Assembly: GCA_034509735.1 (NCBI GenBank)
Contig: JACGWO010000013.1
Location: forward strand, 16,822,136 to 16,886,135
Direction: 5' to 3'
Source of the DNA: Sesamum alatum
Taxonomy: Eukaryota > Streptophyta > Magnoliopsida > Lamiales > Pedaliaceae
Length of the DNA: 64,000 nucleotides
In this document: piece by piece, positions 1 to 12,574 of the stretch
How positions within the stretch are numbered: position 1 is the stretch's first letter
Layout: the number at the start of each line of letters is the position of its first letter
Made by a program: the position numbers and the translations under genes
Notes under the pieces: model-generated
What the model saw: the letters and a program-made list of their open reading frames with translations, nothing else
Told to the model about the DNA's origin: nothing
Database searches by the model: none

Positions 1-1243
1 ACAAATGAAATAAAATTTGAAAAAGAATAACAAAATTAAATTATAAAATAAAAATTTAATGAATAATACTGTTATATATAAAAAAAATTGGTGTATAAAA
101 AATTCAAAGGAAGTAAATGGTTAAAGAATAAGTAAATATTAAAATTTAATAATATGAAACATAAGAAAACTCACTCAAATTTATGGATTAACTTGTGTAT
201 GCTCGCAAGTGAAAAAACTGTTAAAACTCATAAAATAAGAAAGGACCTTGCTCATAAGGGGGAAAAAAGAAATGTATATATGATATATCACATAATTAAT
301 GAACTCAATAAATAAAATAATTCATTGACAATTAAAAAATTAAAAAACCAACAAAAGTACAAATACTTACTAAAAAGAAGTATATATATATATATATATA
401 TATATATGCAAAATCCATTCTCTTTACCAAAAAACCTATCAATAAAATAATCAAACTAATCATGAAAGTGAATATAAATAAATAAAAAAGATAATAATTA
501 GCATAAATCATGTGTTTCATGAATTCATAAAAATATAAAAGCAACAAAAGATACATACCTTGAATTTTTTCTTATTTTATGACTTTTCCCAATTTTCATC
601 TACGAGTAAATAGTTACAGAATTTGCTTTCAATAATTGTCAAACACTCAGTTAATGGTGAACTGTGTAAACTATATTATAATTTATAAATATTATGAATA
701 GAGTAATATTATAAGATATTATATATAAAGAAAAGAGAGAAACTCAATATTACATCCCCATCCTCCCTCTTGAACCAAAAAAAATTAGGAAAAATTATAT
801 GAATGACAAAATAGAAAAATAAATAAATAAAATAAAATTACAAAGTTCAATAAAAAGTTAGAAACAAATTAAATTCAAAAAGTAATTAAACTAACATGAC
901 AAAGAAAATCAAGAACATAATAAATGTGTGACTGTCTAATCGAAAAATAAAAAAAGGTTCACACGGATGAAGGTTCATAAAGAATGAAAATCTTTACATG
1001 CAAACAAATAATTAAAAAGAAACAAACCATCAAGAAAACTAATAACTTAATAAATATATACCATGCATTTTTGCAAAAGCCTAAATATAATATACACTAT
1101 AACCGGAGGATAGCCATGCTACATAGTAATTTTTGGAGGACAAAATATGAAATTCTATTCACATGAAAACTGAAAATGAATATTCTAATTTATAGATCAT
1201 ATATATTTTAGAGTAAGTTACGAACCTTATATAGATAGGTAAA
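1..1243. other. AT-rich intergenic DNA, no gene seen
   Basis: Strongly AT-rich sequence with short, low-complexity open frames only. A (TA)n microsatellite lies at about 381-407. No conserved protein motif or RNA gene was recognised on either strand. Confidence 0.6.
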
Positions 1244-1910
1244 GGCAAAATTGCAAAATTAGTCCTGTATATATGGGGGTGTGACAAAATTAGTCATGTA
1301 ACTATGGGACTGACAATTTTAGTCCTTTAGGTTTTAAATTTGTAGCAATTTTTGTCCTTCCGACCAAAAGTGGTTGGAAATTAACAAATCAAATTGGGGC
1401 TTAGGCTTTCGGTCTCCAAATGGACATCCTTTATACAGTCAGCATCCTACATGGATGCTAACGTGGCTCACTGCCCACCACCATCTACCCGTAGCTCATT
1501 GCCCACCACCACCAACCACCATCGCTAGTTGCCGGAATTTTTTTCCCGACGACTCTCCGGGCACGCACACCATCACTGAACTCGTCGTTCTGATTCCAGC
1601 CATGCAACGCATATTCCAATCGGAGTTCAAATGCGTGCCCAGTCGGCCCGATTATAATTCTAGATCAGTTTTCTCTCTCTCTCTTCTCTTCTTGATTCAC
1701 CGCCGTACGACTTACCCATCATTCGAGACCACCATAAATCGATTCCCCATCCTCCGGTGAGTCAATTGCATCCAAGCCAATCCATTTTCGTCCACTATCC
1801 GGCCAGTTCTCTTTGTTTTCATTTCCGTCACTTTTTTCGCCAGTTCGATACTTACAGGAGTAATTTTGCCAACCCCCCTTATATACAGGATCAATTTTGC
1901 AATTTTGCCA
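1244..1910. mobile_element. Non-autonomous MULE-like element (relative of MULE-1)
   Basis: The left end (GGCAAAATTGCAAAATTAG) and the right end (mirror CAATTTTGCC) form an inverted repeat. The left 120 bp match the terminal repeat of MULE-1 (32570, 56116), including the phrase 'tagcaatttttgtccttccga'-type and a following 'ggggcttagg'. A 9-bp near-duplication flanks it: ATAGGTAAA at 1235-1243 and ATAGGTGAA at 1911-1919, the size expected for MULEs. The interior is fairly GC-rich and has no recognisable gene. The right inverted repeat is conserved over a shorter stretch than the left one. Confidence 0.7.
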
Positions 1911-1923
1911 ATAGGTGAACTAC

Positions 1924-2198
1924 CACTACAAGAAAATAGTTTAATAGCAACGAAAAAATTTGTTGCTGAAATCAGCGTTGAACTAATTAGTAAGTAAAAT
2001 TATTGTTGCTAATCTACACTACTTAATATATATTTTAGACAATTCGTTGCTAAATTTGTAACAAGTAAATTTTTCATTACTAAATTCATTAGCAAATAAA
2101 TTTTTTGTATTAAATAATGCATTAACAACGAGAATTTTACTTGATGATTAGCTCGACGCTAATCTTTTTCATTGCTATTGAGCATTTTTCTTGTAGTG
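1924..2198. mobile_element. CACTA-type MITE, 275 bp
   Basis: It begins CACTACAAGAAAA and ends TTTTTCTTGTAGTG, a perfect 13-bp terminal inverted repeat. The 3-bp target duplication is TAC (1921-1923 and 2199-2201). The interior alternates motifs such as 'tagcaacgaaaa' and 'ttgctaa' and is non-coding. Related copies lie at 30586-30863, 62020-62300 and 16789-17309. It sits only 13 bp from the end of the preceding MULE derivative. Confidence 0.9.
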
Positions 2199-2201
2199 TA
2201 C

Positions 2202-3287
2202 TACTAATGTTAATCAGCCTTTTTTTCTTTAATGTCATTGAATCACCAAATAAGATGTTTTCATATCTGAAAAGGATAATCATAATTCAAGTTGATTACA
2301 TACTTCAATAATAAGCAATTTACAATTTAATATTTTTCTATTGAAATGCATGAATTAAAAATATAAGTATATATTTAAATAATATTATACAATATATATA
2401 TAATACAAAATAACTGAAAAGTTGGTGAGAGAGATAATGGCTACAAAATATAAACGAATATGTATATGATGAAATCCAAAAATTATTTGCTAGACCAAAA
2501 AAAAAAAAAAAAAAACCATGTAAGACCATCTCAATCTAAAACAAAGAGAGAAAAAAGAAAAAGAAAAATTCAAACTCAATAGTATATATTATGATAAGAT
2601 AACCAAAAAACTCAAACTGAAATTGAGGGCGTATAAAGTTCATTAGAAAGTGAAGTGACGTACTTTGGTGAAATAATAACTCTGAAATGAAGTAAAAAGA
2701 AAAATTAAACAAAAATGGTAGATATATAAACAAATGATAAATAGGATTTCTAATTTGATTGAATACATACCTTGAAAATGTGAACACCATCAAATGGACT
2801 ATTTTTGAAAGTTTGACAAATATTTGGCAGTGGTTCCGGTGATCGTTCTTGATAAAAATCTCCGTAGAACTTTCAATACATATAATCAAAAATAAAATTT
2901 TAACAACAATTAAAGAATTAATTAATTTATAGTTAAAAGAATGAAATAAAAGTAGGAATCTGCAAAATGAATACAAATGTGGAAGAAAAGAAATTACTTG
3001 GTTAAAAAGTTTGAGAACGTAAAAATATAAACACATGACATTAGCCATTGGTCACAAATACAGAAAAACTGATCACCTTATAACCAAAAAGAAGAGAGAA
3101 AGAAAAAAGAAAAAAGCAAAGGCAAAACCTAACAAAATTTTCAACACCAGTGATGAAAATTTTGAAAAGCATAATATTAAGGCTAAGTGGTTCAGTGGAT
3201 ATTAAATAAATATATGTACTTTGAAATTACTATTTAATATTTAGGCTTAAATGTAGGCATATGCTACATTCAATATTAATTATTTAA
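2202..3287. other. AT-rich intergenic DNA, no gene seen
   Basis: There is a poly(A) tract near 2498-2516 and low-complexity AT-rich sequence. Open frames on the minus strand are rich in Phe, Ile and Leu from A/T runs and show no family motif. Confidence 0.5.
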
Positions 3288-3478
3288 GACAAATACAAAT
3301 TAAATTAGTTTTATAATATTGGAGATAGGATTTTGGATAAATACAAATAAAAATATATAGTATACTTAAATACAATAAAATTAGTATTATAATCTTGGAG
3401 ATAAAATATCTAGTAAACACAAATAAAATATTTAATATATATAAAATAGATGACTTTTCCTAACCAATAAGATTTTTT
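3288..3478. repeat. Short tandem repeat array interrupted by the CACTA element
   Basis: Units contain 'ataatATTGGAGATAGGATT', then 'ataatcTTGGAGATAAAAT', each followed by 'aaatacaaataaaatat'. A third unit, 'ataattTTGGAGATAAGATT', continues at about 16300-16420, on the other side of the CACTA element. Both sides then share a stretch like 'aaaatagatga' and 'aaccaataa'. The unit is roughly 75-100 bp and degenerate. The CACTA element therefore landed inside or beside this array. Confidence 0.6.
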
Positions 3479-3481
3479 TAT

Positions 3482-4140
3482 CACTACAAAAAAATGCGAG
3501 ATTTGTAACGATTTTTTTGGTAATGGCCATGTGGCAGTAGTTCCAATACATACAGCCATTGAAACCATTTTGGAATGGTAACAGTTTGTTGACGTCATAG
3601 TTTTGGTTGAATGGAATGAACAATTTTGTAATGCAAAAAACCGTTGAAAAAGCCATTACAAAATACTGATATGTGTAGAGCCGTTACAAAAATATAACTG
3701 TTACAGTTTATAACGGTTGTTGGAATGCCTGGTTCACCTTGTAATGGCAATTGGTCATGCGTAAAGTGCCCGTTCCAAGTTCTGCACAACGGAGCTATTA
3801 CAAATTGGCTAGCTTATACTGCTAATACAACTACTATTCCAACAGGACGAACCGCTACAAATTTGTTATGACCTTTGTAACGGTGTGGTTTTATTGTAAT
3901 GGCTACCTAGAAGGGAGCAAAGCCTTTACGACTACAATAACAAAAATCGCGTAAAATTGTAAGTAATAGTAACTGATTAAAAAACCGTTTCAATTGAAAC
4001 GGTTTGTATCCTGTAGTAACTAGTGTTCCAAAAGCCATTCCAATAATATATCTCTCTAACGGCTATATTTAAATGGCCATATTTCAACGGCTAACTTTTT
4101 GGACACAATGGCCGTTCCAAAAGCGACTATATGATCACCT
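3482..4140. repeat. 5' subterminal repeats of the CACTA element
   Basis: Many short copies of a degenerate motif like CCGTTACAA, CCGTTCCAA or CCATTACAA occur in both orientations, for example near 3650, 3680, 3705, 3775, 3880 and 4110. In En/Spm elements such subterminal motifs are bound by the TNPA protein. That role is inferred here from position and repetition. Confidence 0.75.
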
Positions 4141-4429
4141 ATATATTATGTTGCATGTTATTTTCAATTTACTTCATTCGTTCTAGTCTTGATTAACCAC
4201 ACGCTCTCAATCTCTGTCGACCACAATTCATGCACATACACTTTATTGGTTATTGTTGATCTATTGAGTTGGTTTGACCAGGTAACAACTTGAACCCTTT
4301 TTGTTAAGCTAGATGTCGTTGTGTTATTTTATAGGTGGAAATATAATTCTAAATATATATATATATATATATATGTGTGTCTGCGTATATGTAATGATCA
4401 TCATGTTAAGGTAATTGAGAAGATAGATA

Positions 4430-7400
4430 TATGAGAAGAACCTCCCAAATAGGGCGGGTCTTACGCCGGAATTTGAGGATGGTGTTAAGACTTTGATAGA
4501 GTAGGCTCAGTCTCAGCGTCGACATATGGACGAAGATAAGATTAGGTGCCCGTGTGCGAAGTGCAAAAATAGAAAGTTCAGAACACCTGATGAGGTCAAT
4601 TTTGACTTATATAGGCGCAGTTGTATGCCGAAATATTATAATGGGACTTCTCACGGTGAGAAGAGGGTGCAAAATTACTTTGATGTTGTGACCGCCCCTC
4701 CAGCGCAGGAAGAGCAAACCCCAACTACTCAAGAGGAGGGTAGTTCGCATTGGGGGGATGAACGACAGGTGGATTGGGCACAGAGGATGGTTTATGATGC
4801 AGTGGCCCGACTTATTTTTTTTCTTACCATGAGGGTGTGGCTGATGATGGTACGAGGTCATGTCCTACTGATGTCAGTCCTAGTTCATGGTACGGGGGTG
4901 GACCATATGATTATGTGTCAGGGTTATCAGATTGTTTTTTTGATGTAGTGCGCACTGCCGACCAGCCGTTGTGGAGAAGTTGTACTCAATCTCAGTTGGG
5001 GACGGTTGCTAATTTGGTGAATATCAAGGCCGAGGGCAATTTATCCGAGCGAACATATGATGAAATGTGTCAGTAGACTGATCATATAATGCCCAACGAT
5101 CACACTTTCCCCCCTGATTACTACAGTACGATGAAATTGATTAGAGACTTGGGTTAACCTATTGAGAAGATTGATGTGTGTAAAAATGGTTGCATGTTGT
5201 ACGGGAAGGACGACATTGATCTAGAATACTGCAAGTTTAGTGGAGAGGCTAGGTACAAGCCGACCAGGCAGTGAGACCCCCGCTGCCAGAAGTCCCCGTA
5301 TGTCGTTCTTAGGTACCTGCCGCTTACTCCCCGACTGCAGAGGTTGTATGTTTCGGCAGCAACTGCTTAGCACATGACGTGGCATGCCACACGTCAGGCG
5401 GAGGAGGGCTCCATGTGTCGTTTGACCGATGCAGAGGCTTGGAGGTATTTCAACCAGACATATCCTAACTTTGCATTGGAGCCCCATAATGTTAGGTTGG
5501 GGTTGTGCACAAACGAGTTTGCGCCGCATGGACAGTATGGTAAAACTTACTCATGTTGGCCCGTTATATTCACACCGTACAATCTCCCGCCGGGAATGTG
5601 CATGCAGTCTGAGTATATGTTACTCACTATGGTGATCCCTGGTCCGTCAAATCCAAAGCATCCGATCAATGTTTATTTGGGTCGTTGATCGAGGAGCTTT
5701 TGCATTTGTGGCATGTGGATTTACGGACGCACGACAGTACCACCAATCAAGCATTCATGATGCGCGTTGCATTGATGTGGACCGTGAACGACCTACCCGC
5801 TTATGTGATGGCGTCTGGATGGAGTACCGCTGGTATTATGGGGTGTTCAGTTTGTATGGATGACACACGGGTATTCCATCTGCAGCACGGGAGGAAGGCA
5901 TGCTACTTTGACTGCCATAAACAGTTTCTCTCGAAGGACCATCCTTACCGCAGGAATAAGAAAGCCTATACTAGAAATCAAGTCGAAAGGAAGGTTGCAC
6001 GCCCGAGACTGACTGGAGAGCAGATTCGCGATTGGGTAACAAGATTCAGTCCTGCTGTTGAAGAACCTATGACACTCCCATCAGGATATGGTGCTGTCCA
6101 CAAGTGGACGAAGAAAATCATCTTTTGGAGTCTTCTATACTGGTCAACGCATCTAATATGACACAACCTTGATATCATACACATTGAGAAAACGTGTTTG
6201 ACAACAATATTCAACAACGTGATGGATGCAAAGGGAAAAACGAAGGACAATCTGGATGCACACAAAGACTTGAAAATCATATGTAATTGGCCGGAGCTTG
6301 AGTTGGACAAACGAAGACCGAACGTGATCCCAAAAGCGGTGTATACCCTGACGAAAGAGCAGAAGAGGAGGATATGTGATTTGATTCGTTGTCTGAGGTT
6401 TCCTGATGGTTATGCATATAACATTGCCCGTTGCGTCCATATGATGAAGTTAAGGATGCACGGCATGAAGAGCCATGACTGTCACGTCTTTATGCAGAAG
6501 TTGATCTTAATTGTGTTTCGTGAGATGCTTCTGAGCATGTGTGGAACGCATTAATGGGGGTGAGTTTGCTATTCCAGCACATATGCTCAACTACGCTTGA
6601 TGTCACCAAACTACAGGTGTTGGAAGACAGCGTATCCGTGATCATGTGCAACCTTAAGAAAATCCCGTCAGCTTTCTTCGACTCAATGGAGCACCTCATT
6701 GTTAACCTACCATACGAGGCTCGTGTGGGAGGGTCAGTGTAGTATAGGTAGATATACCCATTTGAGACGTAAGACTACTCTTAATTATTTTCTAGAAATC
6801 TATTTAATTCGTTGCACTTTTATTGTCATCTGTATGTTAATAAATATTTGTATGAATAGATTTCTTCACGGTTTGAAGAAGAAGGTGAAGAACAAAGCAC
6901 ACATCGAGGCGTCCATTGTGGAGGCATACATTGTGGAAGAAATTGGGCTATTCACTTCCCACTGCTTTGAGCCGCACATTCTTTGCAAACGAAGCAGACC
7001 CGATAGAAACAACGATCTCATGACCAACGATAACAACATCCAACAGTCTATTTTAAACCACCTTGGCCGAAGTAATAGTGCCTCAAAGAAGAGATGGCTA
7101 AGTGGTCCAGAACGGCATATATCAAGACGTATGTGTTGTGCAACTGTGAAGTAGTCAACACATATTACGAGGCAGTATATACATATATATGGGTAAATCT
7201 TGGTTGTGAGCGTGCATTTTCATTAATATGTATTTGCAATTAGAGAATTCTTGAACAAACTGTATGGGCATGACCACCGTTCGGAAGATCCAATTATTGA
7301 TCAACTGGTAGCAACTGATTTCAAGGATTGGTTCAAACGTCGTGTAAGTTCATATTTTTTTATTATAACGTCGTTTTGGTTCAAAATTGTGTCGTGTACT

Positions 7401-8163
7401 AAATATGTATATATACAAACTGCAGGTTCATTCCGAATTTAATTACATGGATCAGGAGCTCCTAAAGTATCATTATTGGGGTCCAAGTGCGCAGGTGACG
7501 ACATTTCCCTGTTACTTTGTGAATGGTTTCAATTTACACACTGAATGTTACAACGTCGGCAAGTCAACAATGAATTGTGGAGTGCGTGTGAAAAGCTCAT
7601 TGTATACAAACATGGACAATGACTTCCATGGGATACTTGAAGAGATAATTCAGTCGACATACCCACTTATTCCGAACTTGCATGTCGTTTTATTCAAGTG
7701 TCGTTGGGTCGATCTAGTGAAAGGTATGAGGGTACACCCTCATTATCACCTTGTTGATGTTAATTTCATAAAGTTGTACTAGAAAGATGAACCATTCATA
7801 CAGGCACAACAAGCAGTACAAGTTTACTACACAATGTACCCGAGCATGAAGAGAGACAAAGTGGATTGGATGGCTATTTGCAAAACCAAGGCTCGGAGAG
7901 TAGTTGATGAGTCTCGATGGACCAATATCGCGTATCAGCCAGAGGAAGTCATACCTGTTCCAGAAGTTGCTACGGATAATCAGACGTACAACCTGCATGA
8001 TCCTGATGGTATACAACTTTTGGTTGATCTTTTGGTGGCACAACAACAGCGAGCAGGAAAATCCTGAACGCCCCATGGTCACACGGATATTGAAGAAGAC
8101 GAGGATGATAAAGATAGCTTCGAGGATTACGAGACTGATGAAAATGATATTCCATCTTTCTAG
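4430..8163 (+). pseudogene. TNP2-like (TNPD) transposase of CACTA element, degraded
   Basis: This would cut and rejoin the CACTA ends. Domain order is typical of TNP2. A Transpos_assoc zinc-binding N terminus is visible at about 4525-4660 (IRCPCAKCKN, then HGE). Transposase_21 follows at about 5320-6540 (YVMASGWSTAG, CMDD, then DIIHIEKTC and NVMDAKGKTKDN). A DUF4218-like region lies at about 6470-7150 (SHDCHVFMQ, EAYIVEEIGLF), and a DUF4216-like region at about 7580-7720 (VLFKCRWVD). The C terminus is acidic. Likely introns are 6770-6860, about 7173-7243 and 7344-7425 (GTAAGT to TGCAG). A Trp codon just before the Transpos_assoc region reads TAG, and there are further stops and frame changes near 4820, 5074, 5155, 5270, 6160, 6550 and 8067. 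The start is uncertain because an upstream exon may exist. Confidence 0.85.
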
Positions 8164-9252
8164 AGATTTGTAATGAAATATTTAAACTTGTAAAATTTAA
8201 TGATATTTTTATTTTTTTAAAAAATAAATAAATTGTAATTTCGGAATGGTTATTGTTAACAACAACCGCTACATACACTGAAAAATTTGGCGATCACTTT
8301 GCCGCCAACTGAAAATTTGGAGGGAATTTTCATTTCAGGAACGACCATATGAAAATGGCCGTTCCTAAATCCGGTACAGTGAATTAATTTGGCGGAAAAT
8401 TTTTGAAAATTTGGGGGGTTTCCAAATTTCAGACAGTCATTCCAATGTGAGTAACTAAGGCCATTTCAATATAGTAAAATATGTTGTGTGTCAAAACCCG
8501 CTATAATAGGTGTATAGGATTTGAACATTTATGGTCCTAGGTACGATATCGGCTTCCGTGAACCGGATTCAGCCCAAAGTTAAATGCATATAAGATTCTA
8601 TTTAATTGATCAAATCTGACGGTCCGATTTAAGATCGCATGGCCTGATTGAATGATGCACCTACTTGGACGACCACTCTTTGGTTTCGGATACAATATCT
8701 CGACATTCGTATACCAAATTGGTCCGAAACTTCATCAAGTGTATTCTTTTGACGGTTTGATCATATCTAACGGTCCGACCTAAAAATCTAACGGTTTATT
8801 AAGCGATGTAGTACAACAATATATAATGATAGTTTGATCAGTGTAACCCAAACAATAATGAATATACAATATTATTTCATATTGTAACCATATATCAATC
8901 TCACTTCATAATGTATTATATTTTCAGTTGTGCTATTCCACATATTGTATATTTTTATTTAACATTAACGTGTCCAGTATGGATTTTATTAGTTTTTATT
9001 TATTTTTTTGAAAATATTTTTTTATTTAGAATTCTCTTTGGAACGGCTATATCAATAGATGTAAAAAACAATGTCGTTTAGTAAAGGATTAATGTTATAC
9101 AGAAGTTTTGTTCTTCTTTTTGGAATGAATTTACATATGTAAACATATCCGACTTCCATGCGACGTCGTTTTGAGAGAAAAATGATGTCGTATATATATT
9201 GGAACGGCTATTGTATCGGTTCCGCTTAGTAGAGGTCGTTCCAAAGTTTTGA
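8164..9252. other. Non-coding spacer inside the CACTA element
   Basis: No gene was recognised. Subterminal-like motifs recur here (GGAACGACCAT, GGCCGTTCC, GGAACGGCTAT near 8340, 8360, 9040 and 9205). A different phrase, 'aacggtccga', repeats near 8615 and 8775. This may be the original 3' flank of the TNP2 gene. Confidence 0.5.
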
Positions 9253-9260
9253 TATAAATA
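9253..9260 (+). promoter_or_regulatory. Possible TATA box upstream of the gag-like gene
   Basis: TATAAATA lies about 45 bp before a long pyrimidine-rich leader that opens the DUF4283-type gene. The spacing suits a plant promoter, but no transcript start is visible from sequence alone. Confidence 0.35.
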
Positions 9261-9303
9261 CAATACTTGACAGAATTTTTCTCACCCTTTTCGTCTCCTA
9301 CTC

Positions 9304-9305
<2 letters not shown>

Positions 9306-9364
<59 letters not shown>
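9306..9364. repeat. (CT)n microsatellite
   Basis: About 29 CT dinucleotides in a row, within the apparent 5' leader of the gag-like gene. GC-rich, proline-codon-rich sequence follows (9370-10340), which looks like an untranslated leader rather than a conserved protein. Confidence 0.9.
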
Positions 9365-9366
<2 letters not shown>

Positions 9367-10349
9367 CCCTTCACTCTATCTCTGTGTAACTCTCTTCCTC
9401 TCCTCCGTCCACCGCTCGTCAACCGCCGCTACTCCTCCATTGTCGTTGCGAACGGCCGTCGTTTGCCTCCAATCGTCCACCTCATCCATTCAAATGCCGT
9501 GCACTTCCTCCGTCCGATCCTCTGCCATTGCCACCACGTCCACCTCCGCCGGTAATAGGTTAGTATTTTTTTCGAGGAATCTATCTTCACTAAGAATAAA
9601 TTGACAGTTAAACCTTTACCTCTAAACAGTAGCTACAGTATAGACTTAAATAGCTTTTGCACCACTCCTATTTCACCACCGTTCAGCCCCTACCGCTGCC
9701 GGCCACCACCAACAACAGTCTCCTGACAGCCCGGCGACCACCCTCTACCCGTCAGCCAGCGATCGACCGCTGCACGCGCCTCCACGCGCATGTGGTCGGA
9801 GCTCCTCCGATTTCTAGATCTAATCTTTCCCCCCTTGTTTTGCCATTGTTCGATGCCTGATTGACATCACCCACCCACCGCCTGAAAGCCCATCTTCAGG
9901 TGGTCATTTTTTGCTTCTACCCACCTTCAACCGACCAACCTCCAGCCACTTATCGCCTCATTTTCGTCCTTAAAAACAATCGTTGTTGCCCCTTCTTTTT
10001 CCTGTTGCCTTCCATCGTCGGATCGCCGGCGAACCACCATCACCGTACAACCCTCCCCTTCCCACCACCGATCTCCCCGTTGTCGGCCTCCTCTAACCAT
10101 TTTTCCCATCCAAAAAAGTGGTCGCGAACACCCTAATCAACCAGCCGTCCATTAGCCGGCGCACCACCACCACTCCATTACCCATCATTTGCTAATCGTT
10201 TCCCAGCCCACCCACCACCTACCTTTCCGCTAGCGGCGCTCTCCTCCCATATATTTCTTATCTCATCTCTTTGCCCACTCATGGCGACATTACCAATCCC
10301 TCCCCCCCTCCTCCCCCAACCTCCACCTCCCGATAACCACCTACAAAAA

Positions 10350-11958
10350 TAGAGCTTCGCTGAAATTATCAAAAAATCCTCCACCTTGTGCACCATTGAG
10401 GCAGATAGAACACAAAAGAAAAGTTTTTATGGAGAAGACGACAATTTGAGAAGATTTCTCGATACAAAGGGTAATTGAGTATTTTTTCTGAAGAAAAAAC
10501 AAATGAGCTTGCAGCCCCTTTCAAATTTGCTTTGGTTGGAAAATTTTCACATGGCACACAAGGACCAAAATTTCTCCGTGAAAAATTTGAAAATTTTGTC
10601 TTGAAGGGTTCTTACTCAATTGGTGCCATTAACTACAAACACGTTTGGTTTCATTTCATGTTAGAGGAAGATTTCACATGCATTTGGCTTCGAGGAGATC
10701 GAAATTCTAGCGGCTTTCCCATGAGGGTTTTCAAGTGGACGCCTGATTTTGATGCAAGGGAGGAATCGTCGATCACTCCTGTTTGGATCCGCCTTTCGAA
10801 ATTGCCAGTTCATTTCTTTAAAAAAAAAATGTGTTATTTGCAATTACTAGTGTTGTTGGGAAACCACTAAAAATTGATGAGCCTACAGCGGATATCTCTA
10901 GGCCTGGCCTCGCTCGAGTCTGCGTTGAACTTGATCTATTAAAGCCTAGAGTCAACGAGGTATATGTGGGAGTCGGTAGCAGAATCTTTCTCCAACAAAT
11001 TATTTATGAGAATTGCCCTCACTATTGTTGTTTTTGTCGACACTTGGGCCATGAGAAAAAAGATTGTATTGAGAAGAACAAAGGAGCAAAAGGAAACGGT
11101 GCAAAAGGAAAACAAGGAGCACGCGAATGGAAAAAATCCCCAAAAAGAAAATGTAGTATTTCTCAACCGCTGCCCCTCGTAGATGGAAAATTTGATAACT
11201 TCGTGGATCCTGGTGTTGGTGATTTGCTTGGTAGAAGTACTATGGGACTTATTGGGATGAATGATGATGATATTTGTTGCTTGTTTGAAGAGATCAAAGA
11301 AATGAATATTGTTGTTGATGATTATAATAAAGTGAAAACCTTGGGGTTGATGATGTTAATCAATCAAGGAATGAGCACAACTTGAATTTGAAAAGAGAGA
11401 TTGAAGAATTTCGCTCTTATGAAGGGGCTAAGGATGGTGAGGAAGGTAAAGAATGTGGATCAAATGATAAGAATGAAGACTTTCAAGAGAAAACTGAAAT
11501 GGAAAAGGAGATTAATGAGGAAAATCAAGATAATACTTGTACAAACTGCCCACATCAGGATGTGCATGGAGAAGTTAACGAGGAGGCTTTGTATAAATGA
11601 AAATAGACTGAAGAACACTGTTCCTTCACTTAATACGGGGGAGGAACCCTTAAATGTGCCTCAACAAGCGGGTGCAAAAGCCTTTTTGTTTGAGGCATAC
11701 ACCATTATGCACTCCCCTATTGTTGTTGATGGAGTCGAGGAAAATCATCGCCAACAACTTATTTTCGAGGACGCACGCACTCAAGGAAAATACAAGAGAA
11801 ATGCATCCTTTGACAATGATGATGCAGTGACTACTCGTTCCAATTGGAGAGGGGGATCGCCAAGTAAGAGACAACATTTTTCCTATCGTAGGATGCAAAC
11901 TCGGAATGCTTTGAGGTCTCGTTCAAACTCCCCTCCTCAAGATGATGATGATGAGTAG
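10350..11958 (+). pseudogene. Gag-like DUF4283 / zinc-knuckle protein (LINE ORF1-type), frameshifted
   Basis: The N-terminal part carries the DUF4283 fold signature: ELAAPFKFALVGKFSHG near 10508, then GSYSIGAINYKHVWFHF and FPMRVFKWTPDFD, ending near PVWIRLSKLPVHFF. After a one-frame shift at an A-run (10821-10830) the frame continues with VVGKPLKIDEPTADISRPGL and a CCHC knuckle (CCFCRHLGHEKKDC, about 11020-11070). A charged, low-complexity C terminus ends near 11958. Such proteins are common in asterid genomes as the first ORF of LINE-type elements or as single copies. No endonuclease or reverse transcriptase follows here. The tail 'agctttcggaaaaaaataaa' near 12342-12361 looks like a retrotransposon 3' end. 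A host-derived DUF4283 gene captured by the CACTA element is the alternative. Confidence 0.7.
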
Positions 11959-12565
11959 TAGTATTTTCATGGATGATAAAAGTTCCTTTTAACTTTGCAG
12001 GAATAGTTTTTGGGCAAGTCTTGTGAATTTTAAGCTGCTTTTCTGGGCTTTTGAGCTTTCAACGACAGATGTGGTCTGGTCATAGATGGAGTGGGTCTTT
12101 CACTGGGCCTATTTGGGCTCCATAATGATGCAGATATTACCAAGGCTCATTTGGGATCCACCTTAATTTGTAATTAATTTTCTTCCATTTTAGTTTTTTA
12201 GCTTTGGTTAGAATTTGATATTTTGTTAACGGAGTAGTACTCACCATTTTCTAGTTTAGAAGATGTGTTGTACTTCTCCATCTTATGCTTTTATATTGAG
12301 ATGGGAGGGGACCCCAAAAAATCTCCGTACCCTCCCCAGGTAGCTTTCGGAAAAAAATAAAGTTAGTATTTGTTTCTTCGTTTTTTTTGTAATTTTAGAA
12401 GAAACGTGGGTTTCTTTTTTTTTCGAGGAAAAGACCACACGGGTACTAGTATTAATAGGCAGAAATGTCACATATGTACAAGGAAGAAAAACGACATACG
12501 TGAGAAGGAAAACAAAAGCACAAAGCCAAAAGGAAAACACCTAAATTTAAAACAACACAGTGTCT
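11959..12565. other. 3' region of the gag-like insertion
   Basis: T-rich, non-coding sequence follows the stop codon and ends in a short A-rich tail near 12350-12361. This probably marks the 3' end of a retrotransposed unit. A matching target duplication was not found by eye. Confidence 0.4.
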
Positions 12566-12574
12566 CTAAGGGGG

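Noticed and set aside
332..556. Small minus-strand open frame rich in Tyr, Ile and Leu
   Set aside because: Arises from AT and TA repeats; no motif, start context or homologue pattern.
2536..3048. 170-codon minus-strand open frame
   Set aside because: Phe/Leu/Ile-rich translation of A/T runs with no recognisable domain.
5221..5529. Minus-strand open frame within the TNP2 gene
   Set aside because: Antisense shadow; the plus strand carries the family motifs.
9657..10136. Pro-rich open frames upstream of the gag-like gene
   Set aside because: GC-rich leader with both strands open; no conserved segment, and the gag-like frame starts later.
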